Positions 26,170 through 35,791 are shown, numbered from the stretch's first letter. The stretch: 64,000 nt of DNA from Roseivirga sp. 4D4 (GCF_001747095.1 NZ_MDGP01000001.1:665001-729000), one strand, 5' to 3'. Notes: a model not told the origin generated them from the letters alone. Program-made: numbers and translations.

Positions 26170-26994
26170 CTATTTCGCTTTGTCCTCAATGATTTGCTTC
26201 AACTCATCCGACCAGAGAATTCTGTAATGTCCCATTCCTGATAGTTCAATCATCTCGGCATTGGGCAATTGTTCGTGTACTTGCTTGCTACTCGCAATGG
26301 GTAAAATTTTATCATCCACGGAATGTATAATACTGATTTGATTCACGTTGGAAATTTGAGCGCAATATTTCTCCATACTTAGGTCATCTACCAGCTTGTT
26401 CGTATCCGTTTCTATTTGCTTAATTAATCTGGAAATTGTCCGATCGGTCACATTAACCATTTGTCGAATTCCTTCCAGCCTTTGTCTGAAACTGAATGGA
26501 GATGTTACCATGATCCATTGTGAAATGTCAAGATGTTGATTTTCCGTGAGTGCTACTGCAGAGGCAATACTACCAAAGGAATGGCTTAATACGAATTGAG
26601 GTTGATGTGCCTTGATCAACTGACTGACCAGAGCAATGTATTCAAACATGTTCGTAGCACCTTTGCTACTGTAGCCGTGCGCTGGAGCATCGAAAGAAAT
26701 GACTTGGTACCCTTTCTCTAAAAGCACAGGTACAACACCTCCGAAATTCCCGGCCTGGCCTTCCCAACCATGCACTAGAAAAGCTGTCCGCTTACCCGAA
26801 ATACCCCATTGGTAGGTTTGAATTTGGAACTGATTGAATTCGATGGTTTTCTTCTCCGCCTGGTCCAAAACCTCATTCTCGAAATCTCGAAGTTTTTTGA
26901 TTCTTGGATTTGACATTACCTCATAGACACGTTTAGCGGCTATAGAAGGAGCTACAGTGTCTAAGAAGGAGAGATAAGCTTTGAGTAGTTTCAT
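26170..26994 (-). CDS. Alpha/beta hydrolase
   Basis: A 274-residue hydrolase. FLVHGWEGQAGNFGG is the oxyanion strand-loop, VISFDAPAHGYS precedes the nucleophile elbow LSHSFGSIASAV (Ser in SHSFGS), and DDKILPI and SGMGHYRIL carry the acid Asp and the His. There is no signal peptide, so it is cytoplasmic. Substrate unknown. Confidence 0.85.
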   Translation of the reverse strand: MKLLKAYLSFLDTVAPSIAAKRVYEVMSNPRIKKLRDFENEVLDQAEKKTIEFNQFQIQTYQWGISGKRTAFLVHGWEGQAGNFGGVVPVLLEKGYQVISFDAPAHGYSSKGATNMFEYIALVSQLIKAHQPQFVLSHSFGSIASAVALTENQHLDISQWIMVTSPFSFRQRLEGIRQMVNVTDRTISRLIKQIETDTNKLVDDLSMEKYCAQISNVNQISIIHSVDDKILPIASSKQVHEQLPNAEMIELSGMGHYRILWSDELKQIIEDKAK

Positions 26995-27064
26995 TAGAGA
27001 AGAACTAATTGCCTAAAGCTAATAATCAAAAGCGTAAGACAATTGTTCTTGAGCGTATAAGCCA

Positions 27065-27526
27065 TTAAGAGATCATAGTGCTCAAGTGCTCTTCCAACCC
27101 ATTGAAAACGGAACCCCAGCCGTTATAGATGCCCATTTGCTCTTGTTGCTTGCAATATTCCTCTGTAGGATGTACCACTTTAAAAGTAAAATGGGTTTTA
27201 TCGCCATTGGCCTTTAGGAGTACGTGCAATTCAACGCCTTCGGTCATTGGTCTGAAATTGGCCGTAGTCACAATCTTTTCCACGGGTACTATTTCTGTAT
27301 AAGCACCATCTGAGATAAATTCATTGCCATTGGGCATATCCATAGAGAATTTCCAACTGCCACCTACGGTGAAATTGTGTTCTATAATTTTCATCTCCAT
27401 GCCTTTTGGCGCCCACCATTTGGCAATGTGATCGGGTTGAGTCCATGCTTCCCATACTAAGGATACGGGTGCGGAAAGTGTTCTTTCCATTGTGATCGTT
27501 CTGCTTTCCAGTTCGTTGTTGCTCAT
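27065..27526 (-). CDS. SRPBCC (AHSA1/START-like) protein
   Basis: A 153-residue protein of the Aha1-C/SRPBCC fold: LSAPVSLVWEAWTQPDHIAK at the start, KWWAPKGMEM, and YNGWGSVFNGLEEHL at the C-terminal helix. It forms a hydrophobic-ligand pocket. It overlaps the upstream ArsR gene by four bases (ATGA). This ArsR-SRPBCC pairing is very common; the SRPBCC partner may sense or process the ligand, but this is not proven. Confidence 0.88.
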   Translation of the reverse strand: MSNNELESRTITMERTLSAPVSLVWEAWTQPDHIAKWWAPKGMEMKIIEHNFTVGGSWKFSMDMPNGNEFISDGAYTEIVPVEKIVTTANFRPMTEGVELHVLLKANGDKTHFTFKVVHPTEEYCKQQEQMGIYNGWGSVFNGLEEHLSTMIS

Positions 27527-27849
27527 TGTTTCTTTCTTTTAGTATTGAGTTCGTTTACATATTCTTCGAAGGAATCAAGTCTGTCTTCCCATAGTTTTCT
27601 ATACTGATCGATCCACATGAATGCCGGTACTAATTCACTTGGCTTTATTTGGAAGTACCTTTCTCTGCCTTTCTGTTCTACTTGAACCAATCCACATTCC
27701 TGAAGGATTTTCAAGTGTTTGGAAATTGCAGGTCGACTGACGTCAAACTTTTCTGCTACACGATTGGCAGTCAGTTTATCTTTTGATAACAGGTCGATAA
27801 TATCCCTTCTAACAGGATCGGCAATTGCTTGAAAAACATCTCTTCTCAT
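27523..27849 (-). CDS. ArsR-family winged-helix repressor
   Basis: A 108-residue regulator. AIADPVRRDIIDLLSKDKLT starts the domain, VAEKFDVSRPAISKHLKIL is the recognition helix and VQVEQKGRERYFQIKP the wing. There are no metal-binding Cys pairs, so this is the SRPBCC-linked type rather than an arsenic or zinc sensor. Two GTAAC-type palindromes lie directly in front of its start codon and indicate autorepression. Confidence 0.9.
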   Translation of the reverse strand: MRRDVFQAIADPVRRDIIDLLSKDKLTANRVAEKFDVSRPAISKHLKILQECGLVQVEQKGRERYFQIKPSELVPAFMWIDQYRKLWEDRLDSFEEYVNELNTKRKKQ

Positions 27850-27856
27850 CTAAATA

Positions 27857-27898
27857 GTAACCGTTTGGTTACAAATATATGTGTAACTATTTGGTTAC
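27857..27898. promoter_or_regulatory. Twin palindromic operators of the ArsR regulator
   Basis: GTAACCGTTTGGTTAC (27857-27872) is a perfect palindrome with 6-base arms; GTAACTATTTGGTTAC (27883-27898) differs by one arm base. Centres are 26 bases apart. They lie 8 to 49 bases upstream of the ArsR start and fit a dimeric winged-helix repressor. The divergent tricorn gene begins 133 bases further on and could share the control. Confidence 0.7.
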
Positions 27899-28030
27899 GC
27901 AAATTATTTCGATTTTCCGTTTATCAAGTATTTGACATTCAAAGCCAAATGAGGGCTTTTCACCAATGATAAAATCATTAAATTCATTTTTTAGGCCCAC
28001 TAGGACCTCCTTATAGACAAAAAATATCCT

Positions 28031-31000
28031 ATGATGAAAAAGCTATTAACCATTGCCTTTGCTTGTTTGAGTTCAGTTTTGCTGGCACAGAATGATGTGT
28101 ATTTTGCATCTACGCCTGCTTTGAATCCCGATGGTTCAGAGATTATCTTTTCCTATGATGGAGACTTATGGAAGGTGAATGCGGAAGGAGGAACAGCAAC
28201 CCGGCTAACGGCAATGGCAGGTCAAGAGTCCTACCCAAGAGTGAGTCCCGATGGCAAATGGATTGCCTTTTCTTCTGCCCAATTTGGCAATACGGATCTA
28301 TATGTAATGCCTTATGAAGGTGGAGAGATTGAGCGACTCACTTTTCATTCATCGGCAGACCAAATGGAGGCTTGGTCATGGGATAGTAAGACGATCTATT
28401 TTCGATCTGGCAGATATAATAGCCGTGCTGCCTATAGCATTGACAGAAAAGGTGGAACACCTCAGCGCATTTTCGATCACTACTTTAACTGGCCACATAA
28501 CTTAGCCATTCATCCTGATGGTGATATCTACTTTAATGAAAGTTGGGAAAGCAGTAATCAGGTGGCTCGGAAACGTTATAAAGGCGCATTTAATCCAGAT
28601 ATTAAATCTTATAACCTTAAGAATGGAAGCTTCAAAAAGCACACTTCTTATGAGGGGAAAGATATGTGGGCTACCATTGATAGGAGTGGTAATGTCTACT
28701 TTGTCTCAGATCAGTCCAACGGAGAGTATAACCTATATGGCCTTGAAAATGATCAATCAGTACGGTTGACGAATTTCAATACCTCCATCAAGACTCCGCA
28801 AGTGAATGCCAATGGCGGTAAAGTGGTTTTTGAAAAAGACTATCAGCTTTTCGTATATGATGTCAGTAGTAAGCGTAGCCGAAAGGTGTCAATCAACGTC
28901 TTTCAGAATAGCACTTTAGCCCAAGAAAGAGACTTTAAGACCAAAGGGAATGTTTCTGTTTTCGATATTTCAGGTGATGAGAAGAAGATGGCTTTTGTAT
29001 CTCGTGGTGAGCTTTTCGTTTCAGACATCAGTGGTAAATTCATCAAGCAATTAAGGACCAATGCCAAGGAAAGAGTTATCGAAGTCAAATGGTTGAAAGA
29101 CAATAAGACATTGCTCTTCACACAAACGGTCAATGGCTACACTAACCTCTACACCATTGACGCTGCAGACGGTTCTAATGAGAAACAACTCACTAATGAC
29201 GATCAGTCAAATCGGAATTTGGAAATGAATGCTGACAAGACCCATGCGGTCTATCTCAGTGGTACTCAAGAAGTGAGATTGCTCGATTTAGCCAATATGG
29301 AGAGTGAAACTATTGCTAATCAAGAATTATGGGGTCTTTATAACCCGCTACCAAGATTCTCTCCTGATGGTCAGTATATCGCATTTACAGCTAAGAACGA
29401 CTTCGAAGAGGATATCTATATCTACCATATTGCCACTAAATCATTGACCAATTATACCAAGACAGGTGTTACCGAGACGAGTCCTTTCTGGGGGCCAGAT
29501 GGCAAGTACTTATACTTTGTTTCGAATCGCACGGAACCAAGCTATCCCTTCGGCTTACAGGATGGTCGTGTATATCGTGTCCCATTGGCCAGACAGGATC
29601 GTCCTTATAAGTCTACCAAGCTTGACGCCATTTTTGATGAGGATAAAAAGGAGAAAGACACGGTTATTGTATCCATTGATTTTAGTCAGGATTTAATGCG
29701 CTCACTACAAAGGATCAGTCCAAATTTCGGATCCCAATCGAATCCTTACGTGATCAAATCGGGTGATAAAACACACATCATCTATTCGTCTAATCACGAT
29801 GAAAACCAACGCTCCTTATGGATGACCACGATTAGTCCCTTCGAAAGAAATAAGACAGAGAAAATAGCCGGTAGTGGTCGAGCGGGTGGCAACATCATTA
29901 AAGTAAAGAAGAACTATTACATTAATAATGCTGGGAAGATCAGCAAACTAAACCCTGGTTCTAAAAAGCTCACGGCTATTGAGACCGACTTCACTTTCCG
30001 TAGATCGATGCGCAATGAGTTTGAACAGATCTATTACGAAACCTGGGCGGGGGTAGAAGAAAACTTCTATAATGAAACCTTCCATGGACAGGATTGGGCC
30101 AAACTGAAAACTCAGTATGCGGCATTTCTTCCGCACCTAAAGTCTCGTTCTGAATTACGTGTTTTACTCAATGACCTTTTAGGAGAACTCAACTCTTCTC
30201 ATATGGGCTTTAGCTCCTTCGGTTCTGAAGAGAACACTTTCTACAGGACGAATAGTCTCAACTTAGGAGTACTATTCTCTGATAATGCGCCTTATACAAT
30301 TGAAAGAGTTGTGAGTGAGGGGCCAGCGGATTATGCGGAGATGAATTTGCAGTCAGGTGATCAAATATTGGCTATTAATGGAGAGACTATTGATCCAAAA
30401 GTGAATAGAGAGTATTATCTGTCAAAGCCATCAATTGACGATGAGGTAACGCTAACGATCAAGCGCGGTAAGGAAACCCTTGAGGTAAAAGTTCATCCTT
30501 CCAGTAGTGGCCTAATGCGTGTGAACTTATATGATGAATGGATCGCTGACAATCAAAGCAAAGTTGATGCGGCTACTGACGAGAAAGTGGCTTATGTGCA
30601 CATGAAGAATATGGGTGGAGGTTCGTTGCAACAATTCTTGATTGAGATGACTTCGGAAGCCTATAACCGCGATGGTTTGATTTTGGACCTACGCTACAAC
30701 ACCGGTGGAAATGTGCATGATGAAGTGTTGAAGTTCCTTTCTCGGACACCTTACCTTCAATGGAAGTACAGAGAAGGTAAGTTGACCACTCAAGCAAATT
30801 TTGGAGCTGGAGCCAAGCCAATGGTGCTGCTCATCAATGAACAAAGCCTAAGTGATGCGGAAATGACCGCTCAAGGCTTCAAAGAGTTGGGTTTAGGAAC
30901 TATCATCGGAACTGAAACCTACCGATGGATCATCTTTACAAGTGGTGCCGGATTGGTGGATGGATCGTTCTACAGACTGCCATCATGGGGCTGCTATACA

Positions 31001-31138
31001 CTTGACGGAAAGAACCTAGAGAAAGTTGGTGTTGCCCCTGACATCTTTGTTGAAACCGATTTTAGTGATAGAGTCAATGGGAGAGACCCACAGCTTGACA
31101 GAGCCATTCAAGAGGTGATGAAACAGTTGGGCAATTGA
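28031..31138 (+). CDS. Tricorn-type protease (PD40 propeller, PDZ, S41)
   Basis: A 1,035-residue protein with a signal peptide (ending LLAQ), so exported to the periplasm. Residues about 25-640 form two propellers with PD40-type repeats (for example RVSPDGKWIAFSS and RFSPDGQYIAFTA). A PDZ domain covers about 745-825, and an S41 peptidase domain about 850-1010. Catalytic residues by analogy with Thermoplasma tricorn: Ser723-His724 in ELNSSHMG and nucleophile Ser941 in NEQSLSDAEM. It would degrade peptides that enter through the propeller pore. It stands alone, divergent from the ArsR pair. Confidence 0.9.
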   Translation: MMKKLLTIAFACLSSVLLAQNDVYFASTPALNPDGSEIIFSYDGDLWKVNAEGGTATRLTAMAGQESYPRVSPDGKWIAFSSAQFGNTDLYVMPYEGGEIERLTFHSSADQMEAWSWDSKTIYFRSGRYNSRAAYSIDRKGGTPQRIFDHYFNWPHNLAIHPDGDIYFNESWESSNQVARKRYKGAFNPDIKSYNLKNGSFKKHTSYEGKDMWATIDRSGNVYFVSDQSNGEYNLYGLENDQSVRLTNFNTSIKTPQVNANGGKVVFEKDYQLFVYDVSSKRSRKVSINVFQNSTLAQERDFKTKGNVSVFDISGDEKKMAFVSRGELFVSDISGKFIKQLRTNAKERVIEVKWLKDNKTLLFTQTVNGYTNLYTIDAADGSNEKQLTNDDQSNRNLEMNADKTHAVYLSGTQEVRLLDLANMESETIANQELWGLYNPLPRFSPDGQYIAFTAKNDFEEDIYIYHIATKSLTNYTKTGVTETSPFWGPDGKYLYFVSNRTEPSYPFGLQDGRVYRVPLARQDRPYKSTKLDAIFDEDKKEKDTVIVSIDFSQDLMRSLQRISPNFGSQSNPYVIKSGDKTHIIYSSNHDENQRSLWMTTISPFERNKTEKIAGSGRAGGNIIKVKKNYYINNAGKISKLNPGSKKLTAIETDFTFRRSMRNEFEQIYYETWAGVEENFYNETFHGQDWAKLKTQYAAFLPHLKSRSELRVLLNDLLGELNSSHMGFSSFGSEENTFYRTNSLNLGVLFSDNAPYTIERVVSEGPADYAEMNLQSGDQILAINGETIDPKVNREYYLSKPSIDDEVTLTIKRGKETLEVKVHPSSSGLMRVNLYDEWIADNQSKVDAATDEKVAYVHMKNMGGGSLQQFLIEMTSEAYNRDGLILDLRYNTGGNVHDEVLKFLSRTPYLQWKYREGKLTTQANFGAGAKPMVLLINEQSLSDAEMTAQGFKELGLGTIIGTETYRWIIFTSGAGLVDGSFYRLPSWGCYTLDGKNLEKVGVAPDIFVETDFSDRVNGRDPQLDRAIQEVMKQLGN

Positions 31139-31171
31139 TGAGCTATATTTCTTTCAATTCAATGTAAGTGA

Positions 31172-31199
31172 ACTGCCTTTGAACTATACATGAGGCAGT
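31172..31199. terminator. Weak hairpin between convergent genes
   Basis: A 7-base stem, ACTGCCT with AGGCAGT, around a 14-base loop between the ends of the tricorn gene and the convergent reductase gene. There is no T-run, so a terminator role is only likely from position. Confidence 0.3.
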
Positions 31200-31238
31200 C
31201 TTAGTCCTATGAATGGGCGTATGAGAGGTTAGCGGTTG

Positions 31239-32621
31239 TTATTCCCCAGCCTCTCTTACTTCTTGAATTCCATCGAGAATCCAGGGCATAAGCTCTGAAA
31301 CGGTTGGATGAACTAAAACTACCTTTCGGTACTGTCTGCATGGTATTTGAGAATGTATAATGGTGGCAAACATATTAATGATTTCATCACCACCAACTCC
31401 CAGAATAGAGGCGCCCAGAATTAAATCCGTTTCCGCATCTACTAATAATTTTGCAAAGCCTTTAGTCTCGCCCATTTCTTTGGCTCGGCTTATCCGATCC
31501 ATCGGCCTGGTGGCTTTCAATATTTTTCTGCCTGTGGCAACGGCTTCCTTTTCTGTCATGCCGACCCTACCCAGTGGTGGGTCAGTGAATAATCCATAGA
31601 TGACATTTCTGGTATCGAGCGTTCGATCACCACCGAACAGTTTGTCCAATACAATCTCGGCATCGTTCACTGCAGTATGGGTAAACCCACCATGACCATT
31701 GACATCACCTAGGGCATAAACGCCCTTTACATCAGTTTCGCAATACTGATCGACTGTTATATACCCTCGGTCGTTTGTTTTGATTCCTGTATTTTCAAGA
31801 GCTAAGGTATCACTATTGGGAAGCCTACCTGCCGCCACTAATAACTGATCTCCAACAAGGGATTTTGACTCATCATTGAGCTCAATGATTACTTCTTTCT
31901 TATTCCCATCTTGACTGACTTTGACAGTGTTTGCCCCACAATAAACATCAATTCCCTCTTCTTCAAGAATGTCTTGTACGGCATCAGCAACGTCTTCATC
32001 TTCTTTTGGCATAAGATGCCCACTCCGTTGAACAATACTCACCTTGGCTCCGAAGCGCCTAAAAACCTGAGCAAATTCAACTCCGATATATCCGCCACCG
32101 ATTACTATGAGGTGTTTTGGAACCTCTTCGAGATCCAGCAGCCCGGCACTATCCAGCCAATTGACTTGATCAAGTCCTTTAATAGGCGGGGCTGAAGGTC
32201 TGGTGCCTACATTGATGTAGATCTTGTCAGCTGTGTAAGTCTTACCATTTACCGCTACTTCTTTTTCACCGGTGAAGGTTGCTCTTCCGATGATGAGGTC
32301 TACGTTGGGTGTGTTATTCATCCATGATGATAGGCCGTTGCTACCCCCATTACGAATGCGATTCATGCGCTCTCTTACTTTGGAATAGTCCAGGGTAAGG
32401 TTTTCAGCATTGAAGCCATAAAAGTTTCCTCTTTTAGCTTGGTGATAGGCCTTAGCTGAGGCCACTAGGGTCTTGGTAGGTGTACAGCCATAGTTGACGC
32501 AACTTCCACCGACCTTATCTGCTTCAATAACACCGATTGAAGCCTTAGTAGGTATTAATTTCCCGAGTAATGTACCTGTGGCTTGGCCAGTTCCAATGAT
32601 AAGGTGATCAAAGTGCTTCAT
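31239..32621 (-). CDS. FAD-dependent disulfide reductase (mercuric/glutathione reductase-like)
   Basis: A 460-residue class I pyridine nucleotide-disulfide oxidoreductase. An N-terminal FAD site is followed by the redox-active pair Cys41/Cys46 in GGSCVNYGCTPTKT. The NAD(P) loop is VIGGGYIGVEFAQVFRRFG, the second FAD motif YALGDVNG, and the dimerisation domain ends with VHPTVSELMPW, giving the His/Glu pair of the partner active site. There is no N-terminal HMA domain nor C-terminal Cys pair as in true MerA, so the electron acceptor is uncertain; this group is often annotated mercuric reductase without proof. Confidence 0.88.
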   Translation of the reverse strand: MKHFDHLIIGTGQATGTLLGKLIPTKASIGVIEADKVGGSCVNYGCTPTKTLVASAKAYHQAKRGNFYGFNAENLTLDYSKVRERMNRIRNGGSNGLSSWMNNTPNVDLIIGRATFTGEKEVAVNGKTYTADKIYINVGTRPSAPPIKGLDQVNWLDSAGLLDLEEVPKHLIVIGGGYIGVEFAQVFRRFGAKVSIVQRSGHLMPKEDEDVADAVQDILEEEGIDVYCGANTVKVSQDGNKKEVIIELNDESKSLVGDQLLVAAGRLPNSDTLALENTGIKTNDRGYITVDQYCETDVKGVYALGDVNGHGGFTHTAVNDAEIVLDKLFGGDRTLDTRNVIYGLFTDPPLGRVGMTEKEAVATGRKILKATRPMDRISRAKEMGETKGFAKLLVDAETDLILGASILGVGGDEIINMFATIIHSQIPCRQYRKVVLVHPTVSELMPWILDGIQEVREAGE

Positions 32622-32719
32622 GTAGGTAAGATTGGCTTGAGAAGAAAGATAGCCAAGATTTTCTGCCTATACATATACTCACCTCAAAACCTGATTACCT
32701 AGTTGATACAGTTGTAACT

Positions 32720-32753
32720 GTTAGAGTAGTCATTCTGGAATGACTACTCTAAC
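32720..32753 (-). terminator. Perfect 15-base hairpin behind the SnoaL-like gene
   Basis: GTTAGAGTAGTCATT pairs perfectly with its complement at 32739-32753 around CTGG. It starts seven bases past the stop of the minus-strand gene. There is no T-run, so it may be a terminator or an RNA-stabilising end. Confidence 0.55.
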
Positions 32754-32760
32754 AACCTTG

Positions 32761-33210
32761 CTACTTCTCCATACTGGCGTAGATCTTTCTCCATTCTGAG
32801 GCATCATAGATCAGGTGAGATTCTTGTATAATCCCACCTTCCAGACGGAACCACTCTGTCGCAACATTGGATTCAACACCGGGTATAGAAGATTTAAAAA
32901 TATACATGGCAGCTACCCAATCATCCGTTTCAGCTACACGCAGTACCTCTACTCCTGTTAAAACTTTTCCTATTTCTTGGGCTAAGGCAATGAATTCCAC
33001 TTTGGATTTAAGTGCTACCATTGGATTTTTAAAATGATAGTCTTCGGCCAGTAGGGCTAAAGATTCGTGGATCTTTTCAGTTTCATTAAACCCATTTAAA
33101 AATTTTTCAACTACTTCTCGATTTGTCATTTTCTTTTGATTAGTCTGTGAATAGATGTTGCCAGACAACGTTATAATTGCTATGAGCAGAATACCGCTTA
33201 CTTTCTTCAT
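32761..33210 (-). CDS. Secreted SnoaL/NTF2-fold protein
   Basis: A 149-residue protein with a signal peptide (ending NIYSQ). REVVEKFLNGFNE starts a cone-shaped NTF2/SnoaL fold; DYHFKNPMVALKSKVEFIA and EWFRLEGGIIQESHLIYD are typical later elements. Such domains serve as small-molecule pockets. It follows the Crp-like regulator gene by 69 bases on the same strand and may be its target. No catalytic assignment. Confidence 0.7.
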   Translation of the reverse strand: MKKVSGILLIAIITLSGNIYSQTNQKKMTNREVVEKFLNGFNETEKIHESLALLAEDYHFKNPMVALKSKVEFIALAQEIGKVLTGVEVLRVAETDDWVAAMYIFKSSIPGVESNVATEWFRLEGGIIQESHLIYDASEWRKIYASMEK

Positions 33211-33279
33211 AATTCATTTTTATTGATGAATCAAAGCTCGGTGATGTGCAGATCAAAAATCTTGGTGCATACCAAGAAG

Positions 33280-33855
33280 TCAGATGTGAATCCTATTAAT
33301 CAGCTTGCTGAAGTTGGTAGGGTCAATGCGCAGATAGGAAGCAAGATCCTTTTGCGGGATCAATTGAAGTAGGTGAGGGCTTCTGCTCACAAATTCCTTA
33401 AACCGATCTTCCATGCTTAGGGCCATTATTTCATGTTGCCGCTGTATGACGCCATTAAGAAAGAACTCAACTGTCTTTCTGAAGAGTGTTTCGACTTCCC
33501 TATGATTCTCCAAGAAACTACTATGCTGTTCAAAGGAGATTCTAAGAAAGTGACTTTCAGTTAGTGACTCTAGGTAATATCGAGAGGGCGTTTGGGTAAA
33601 GAATGATTCTGGGATCCCGCTGAAAGAAGGAGCATAGGCGAATGCTATTACATGTTCTTTGTCTTCATGCATGTAATAAGACTTTTGAATGCCCTCGATT
33701 ACATAATAAAGATACTTCTCCGTTTGTCCTGGTACTGTAATCGTCTGTTTCTTAGAAACCTCGTGCTCGTTCCAAAGCGAAACGTATTGATGGAGTGTAG
33801 CTTCACTTACTGGGTGTATTTGATTAAGGAAAGATTTGAATGAATCCATTGGCAT
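33280..33855 (-). CDS. Crp/Fnr-family transcription regulator
   Basis: A 191-residue protein with a cyclic-nucleotide-binding-like beta roll (residues about 20-125, QTITVPGQTEKYLYYVIEG at the start) and a C-terminal HTH (PQKDLASYLRIDPTNFSKLI). The Arg/Glu cAMP contacts are not obvious, as in most Bacteroidota members of this group, so the ligand is unknown. Start is the ATG at 33853-33855 or the one two codons later. Confidence 0.88.
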   Translation of the reverse strand: MPMDSFKSFLNQIHPVSEATLHQYVSLWNEHEVSKKQTITVPGQTEKYLYYVIEGIQKSYYMHEDKEHVIAFAYAPSFSGIPESFFTQTPSRYYLESLTESHFLRISFEQHSSFLENHREVETLFRKTVEFFLNGVIQRQHEIMALSMEDRFKEFVSRSPHLLQLIPQKDLASYLRIDPTNFSKLINRIHI

Positions 33856-33917
33856 GCCTATGTATGGACGGGTTAATGTTGAATAGGTTATTCGTTGGCT
33901 TGAAATTTCTTTTTTGA

Positions 33918-34316
33918 CTATTCTTTCATTATTCGCTCTATGATATCGGCATAAGCTATTTCGATAAGAGAACTGATTTTTTCATCATCGTATTGCCGAT
34001 CGGGAAAAAGCTTGATATGCCTCATTCGCTTTCCATTACCCTCAAGAAGCCCAGATTCATTGGGGAACTCAGCACCATAGAAGAAACCCAGATTTACATG
34101 CGCTTTGTAAGCATTGACATAGGCAAAGGGAGCGCCTTCGACACAACCAGTAGGGTGACCATCATGGAAAATAACCTTCGCCATGTCGCCTGCATTCCTA
34201 ATGGCATTAAACCATTTTACTACTATGTCCTGCAGGTCTGGTGCTTTCTGATCAAGCCATTCGTTGAAGTCAATGTCTTGAATGTCATTGCCTGTAAACC
34301 GAAGTAATGCTGTCAT
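33918..34316 (-). CDS. DUF1801-type protein
   Basis: A 132-residue soluble protein resembling DUF1801 (YdhG-like): KVIFHDGHPTGCVEGAPFAY and AHVNLGFFYGAEFPNESGLL match the pattern of that fold, with GNGKRMRHIKLF at the usual closing segment. Function unknown for the family. Confidence 0.7.
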   Translation of the reverse strand: MTALLRFTGNDIQDIDFNEWLDQKAPDLQDIVVKWFNAIRNAGDMAKVIFHDGHPTGCVEGAPFAYVNAYKAHVNLGFFYGAEFPNESGLLEGNGKRMRHIKLFPDRQYDDEKISSLIEIAYADIIERIMKE

Positions 34317-34480
34317 TTTAGATTCAAGATTGCTAAAAGTGCTCCAAACATAAAAGATTCTACTTCATTTTAAACTGTTGTTTTTCCAAAAGCCTTTCGG
34401 CTACTATGCTGCAGGAATAAGAATCAGAAAAGTATGTAATGCCACAGAATCGCAAAGAAGTTGTCTTTTGGTAGTGTATT

Positions 34481-34524
34481 GAGAGCGGTAGGGGTTAATC
34501 CATTAGGCTTACCCTACAGCTCTC
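34481..34524. other. Long imperfect hairpin downstream of greB
   Basis: GAGAGCGGTAGGG (34481-34493) pairs with CCCTACAGCTCTC (34512-34524) with one mismatch; the inner TTAATCC/GGCTTA extends the stem. It is about 90 bases past the greB stop and lacks a T-run. It may be a terminator or a degraded repeat. The rest of the 34317-34611 gap holds no gene I can support. Confidence 0.4.
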
Positions 34525-34611
34525 CTGAATTGCTTTTATAATTTATCTTCACGAATACTTTTATGAGCGTTACCACCTTGTAAGATGCGCTCGAATGAAA
34601 TGGTATTGTGG

Positions 34612-35085
34612 TTATTTCTCGTATTCTATTTTATGAATTTTCCAGGTGAAATTAGCGGCAGGTGTTTTTACCAGAACTTCGTCACCTTCCTGTTTTTTGA
34701 GTAAGGCCTGGGCTATGGGGGAGTCGATGGAGATATAGTCTTTCATACCGATGAGTTCTTCGTAACCCACGATGCGCAATCGTTTTTTTAGCCCCTTATT
34801 GTTCTCAATTTCCACCCAAGCACCAAACATTACTTTTCCTTCCTGGTGGGGGTGGTATTCAATCACTTTGAAGTTGTCAATACACCTTCTCAGGTAGAGG
34901 AGGCGGCTGTCAATCTCCCTAAGACGCCTTTTGTTATAATGATAATCAGCATTTTCTGACCGGTCGCCCAAACTCGCAGCCCATGAAACCTTCCTTGTAG
35001 TTTCAGGGCGCTCTACACGCCAGAGATGATCGAGTTCATCTTTTAGCTTTTCCATCCCTTCTGGGGTGATCATGGGAGTTCGCAT
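34612..35085 (-). CDS. greB: Transcription elongation factor GreB
   Basis: A 157-residue Gre factor. The N-terminal coiled coil (residues about 5-75) has the acidic tip in LGDRSENADYHYNKRR, which places Asp and Glu at the RNA polymerase active site to stimulate cleavage of backtracked RNA. The C-terminal FKBP-like domain follows (VMFGAWVEIEN to the end, with ISIDSPIAQALL). The YNKRRLREIDSRL pattern favours GreB over GreA. Confidence 0.9.
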   Translation of the reverse strand: MRTPMITPEGMEKLKDELDHLWRVERPETTRKVSWAASLGDRSENADYHYNKRRLREIDSRLLYLRRCIDNFKVIEYHPHQEGKVMFGAWVEIENNKGLKKRLRIVGYEELIGMKDYISIDSPIAQALLKKQEGDEVLVKTPAANFTWKIHKIEYEK

Positions 35086-35246
35086 AGTTTGATAAATTAA
35101 TTCAGTTGAGCTCTGAATCCGCGAATATAGTCATGATTAGCCCAGTATTTGCAATCCTCAATTTGATGAACTCACAAAAGACAAAAACGGCCCAGGAAGA
35201 TCTGAAGCCGTTATAACACTTGTTCTGTATTTGTCTTTGAGGCTTC

Positions 35247-35720
35247 TTAGTTCGGTGAATTCAAACCAATTCTGTTTCCTTCTGAGTCAAGAAATAGGGC
35301 GAAAAACCCGCTCTCATCTGCGTGAGCGGTTTTTGGAAGAATGATTTTACCACCATTCGGTTCAACTTTGTCAAGGACGGTTTGGAGGTTGTTGCCGGCA
35401 TTGAGATAAATGGTCACACCATTTGTTGAGGGGGTGTAGCCTTCACCCTTGATGATGACCGCATTGACCACTTGTTCTTGATAGGGGAATACGCCAAGTT
35501 CCATCCCAGGGATTTCCATTTGTTCTACACTGATATCTAATATTTTCTCATAAAAGTTGCTGGCTCTGGAAATATCTGTGGCCGGGATTTCAAAAAGGGA
35601 GATATAACTGTTCATATCCATTTGATTTTTTTCGTTTACCGAGTGTTGCTTGTTTGATAGGTAGAAGCCAAATATTGATATGGCGAGTACAAGAATGGTG
35701 TTTGTCGATGGCCTTTTCAT
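35247..35720 (-). CDS. VOC-family protein with N-terminal anchor
   Basis: A 157-residue protein: a hydrophobic N-terminal segment (NTILVLAISIFGFYLSN) followed by a VOC domain (SLFEIPATDISRASNFYEKI to FFALFLDSEGNRIGL). The Lys/Ala insert GKIILPKT is typical of the YCII/PhnB-like VOC proteins. It follows the AraC-type gene by 71 bases on the same strand and may be its target. Substrate unknown. Confidence 0.78.
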   Translation of the reverse strand: MKRPSTNTILVLAISIFGFYLSNKQHSVNEKNQMDMNSYISLFEIPATDISRASNFYEKILDISVEQMEIPGMELGVFPYQEQVVNAVIIKGEGYTPSTNGVTIYLNAGNNLQTVLDKVEPNGGKIILPKTAHADESGFFALFLDSEGNRIGLNSPN

Positions 35721-35791
35721 TGTGATGGTAATAATGTGTCCAAATTATAATACCGTAGTTTATGGGAATTGTAAAAATGCGACAGTAGGGT

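Noticed and set aside
31239..32621. True mercuric reductase (merA) and a mercury operon
   Set aside because: The enzyme lacks the C-terminal cysteine pair and the HMA domain, and no merR, merT or merP is nearby.
34537..34608. A 24-codon frame after greB (ending SIREDKL)
   Set aside because: It has no ATG, GTG or TTG start, follows a stop inside greB in another frame, and is too short to support.
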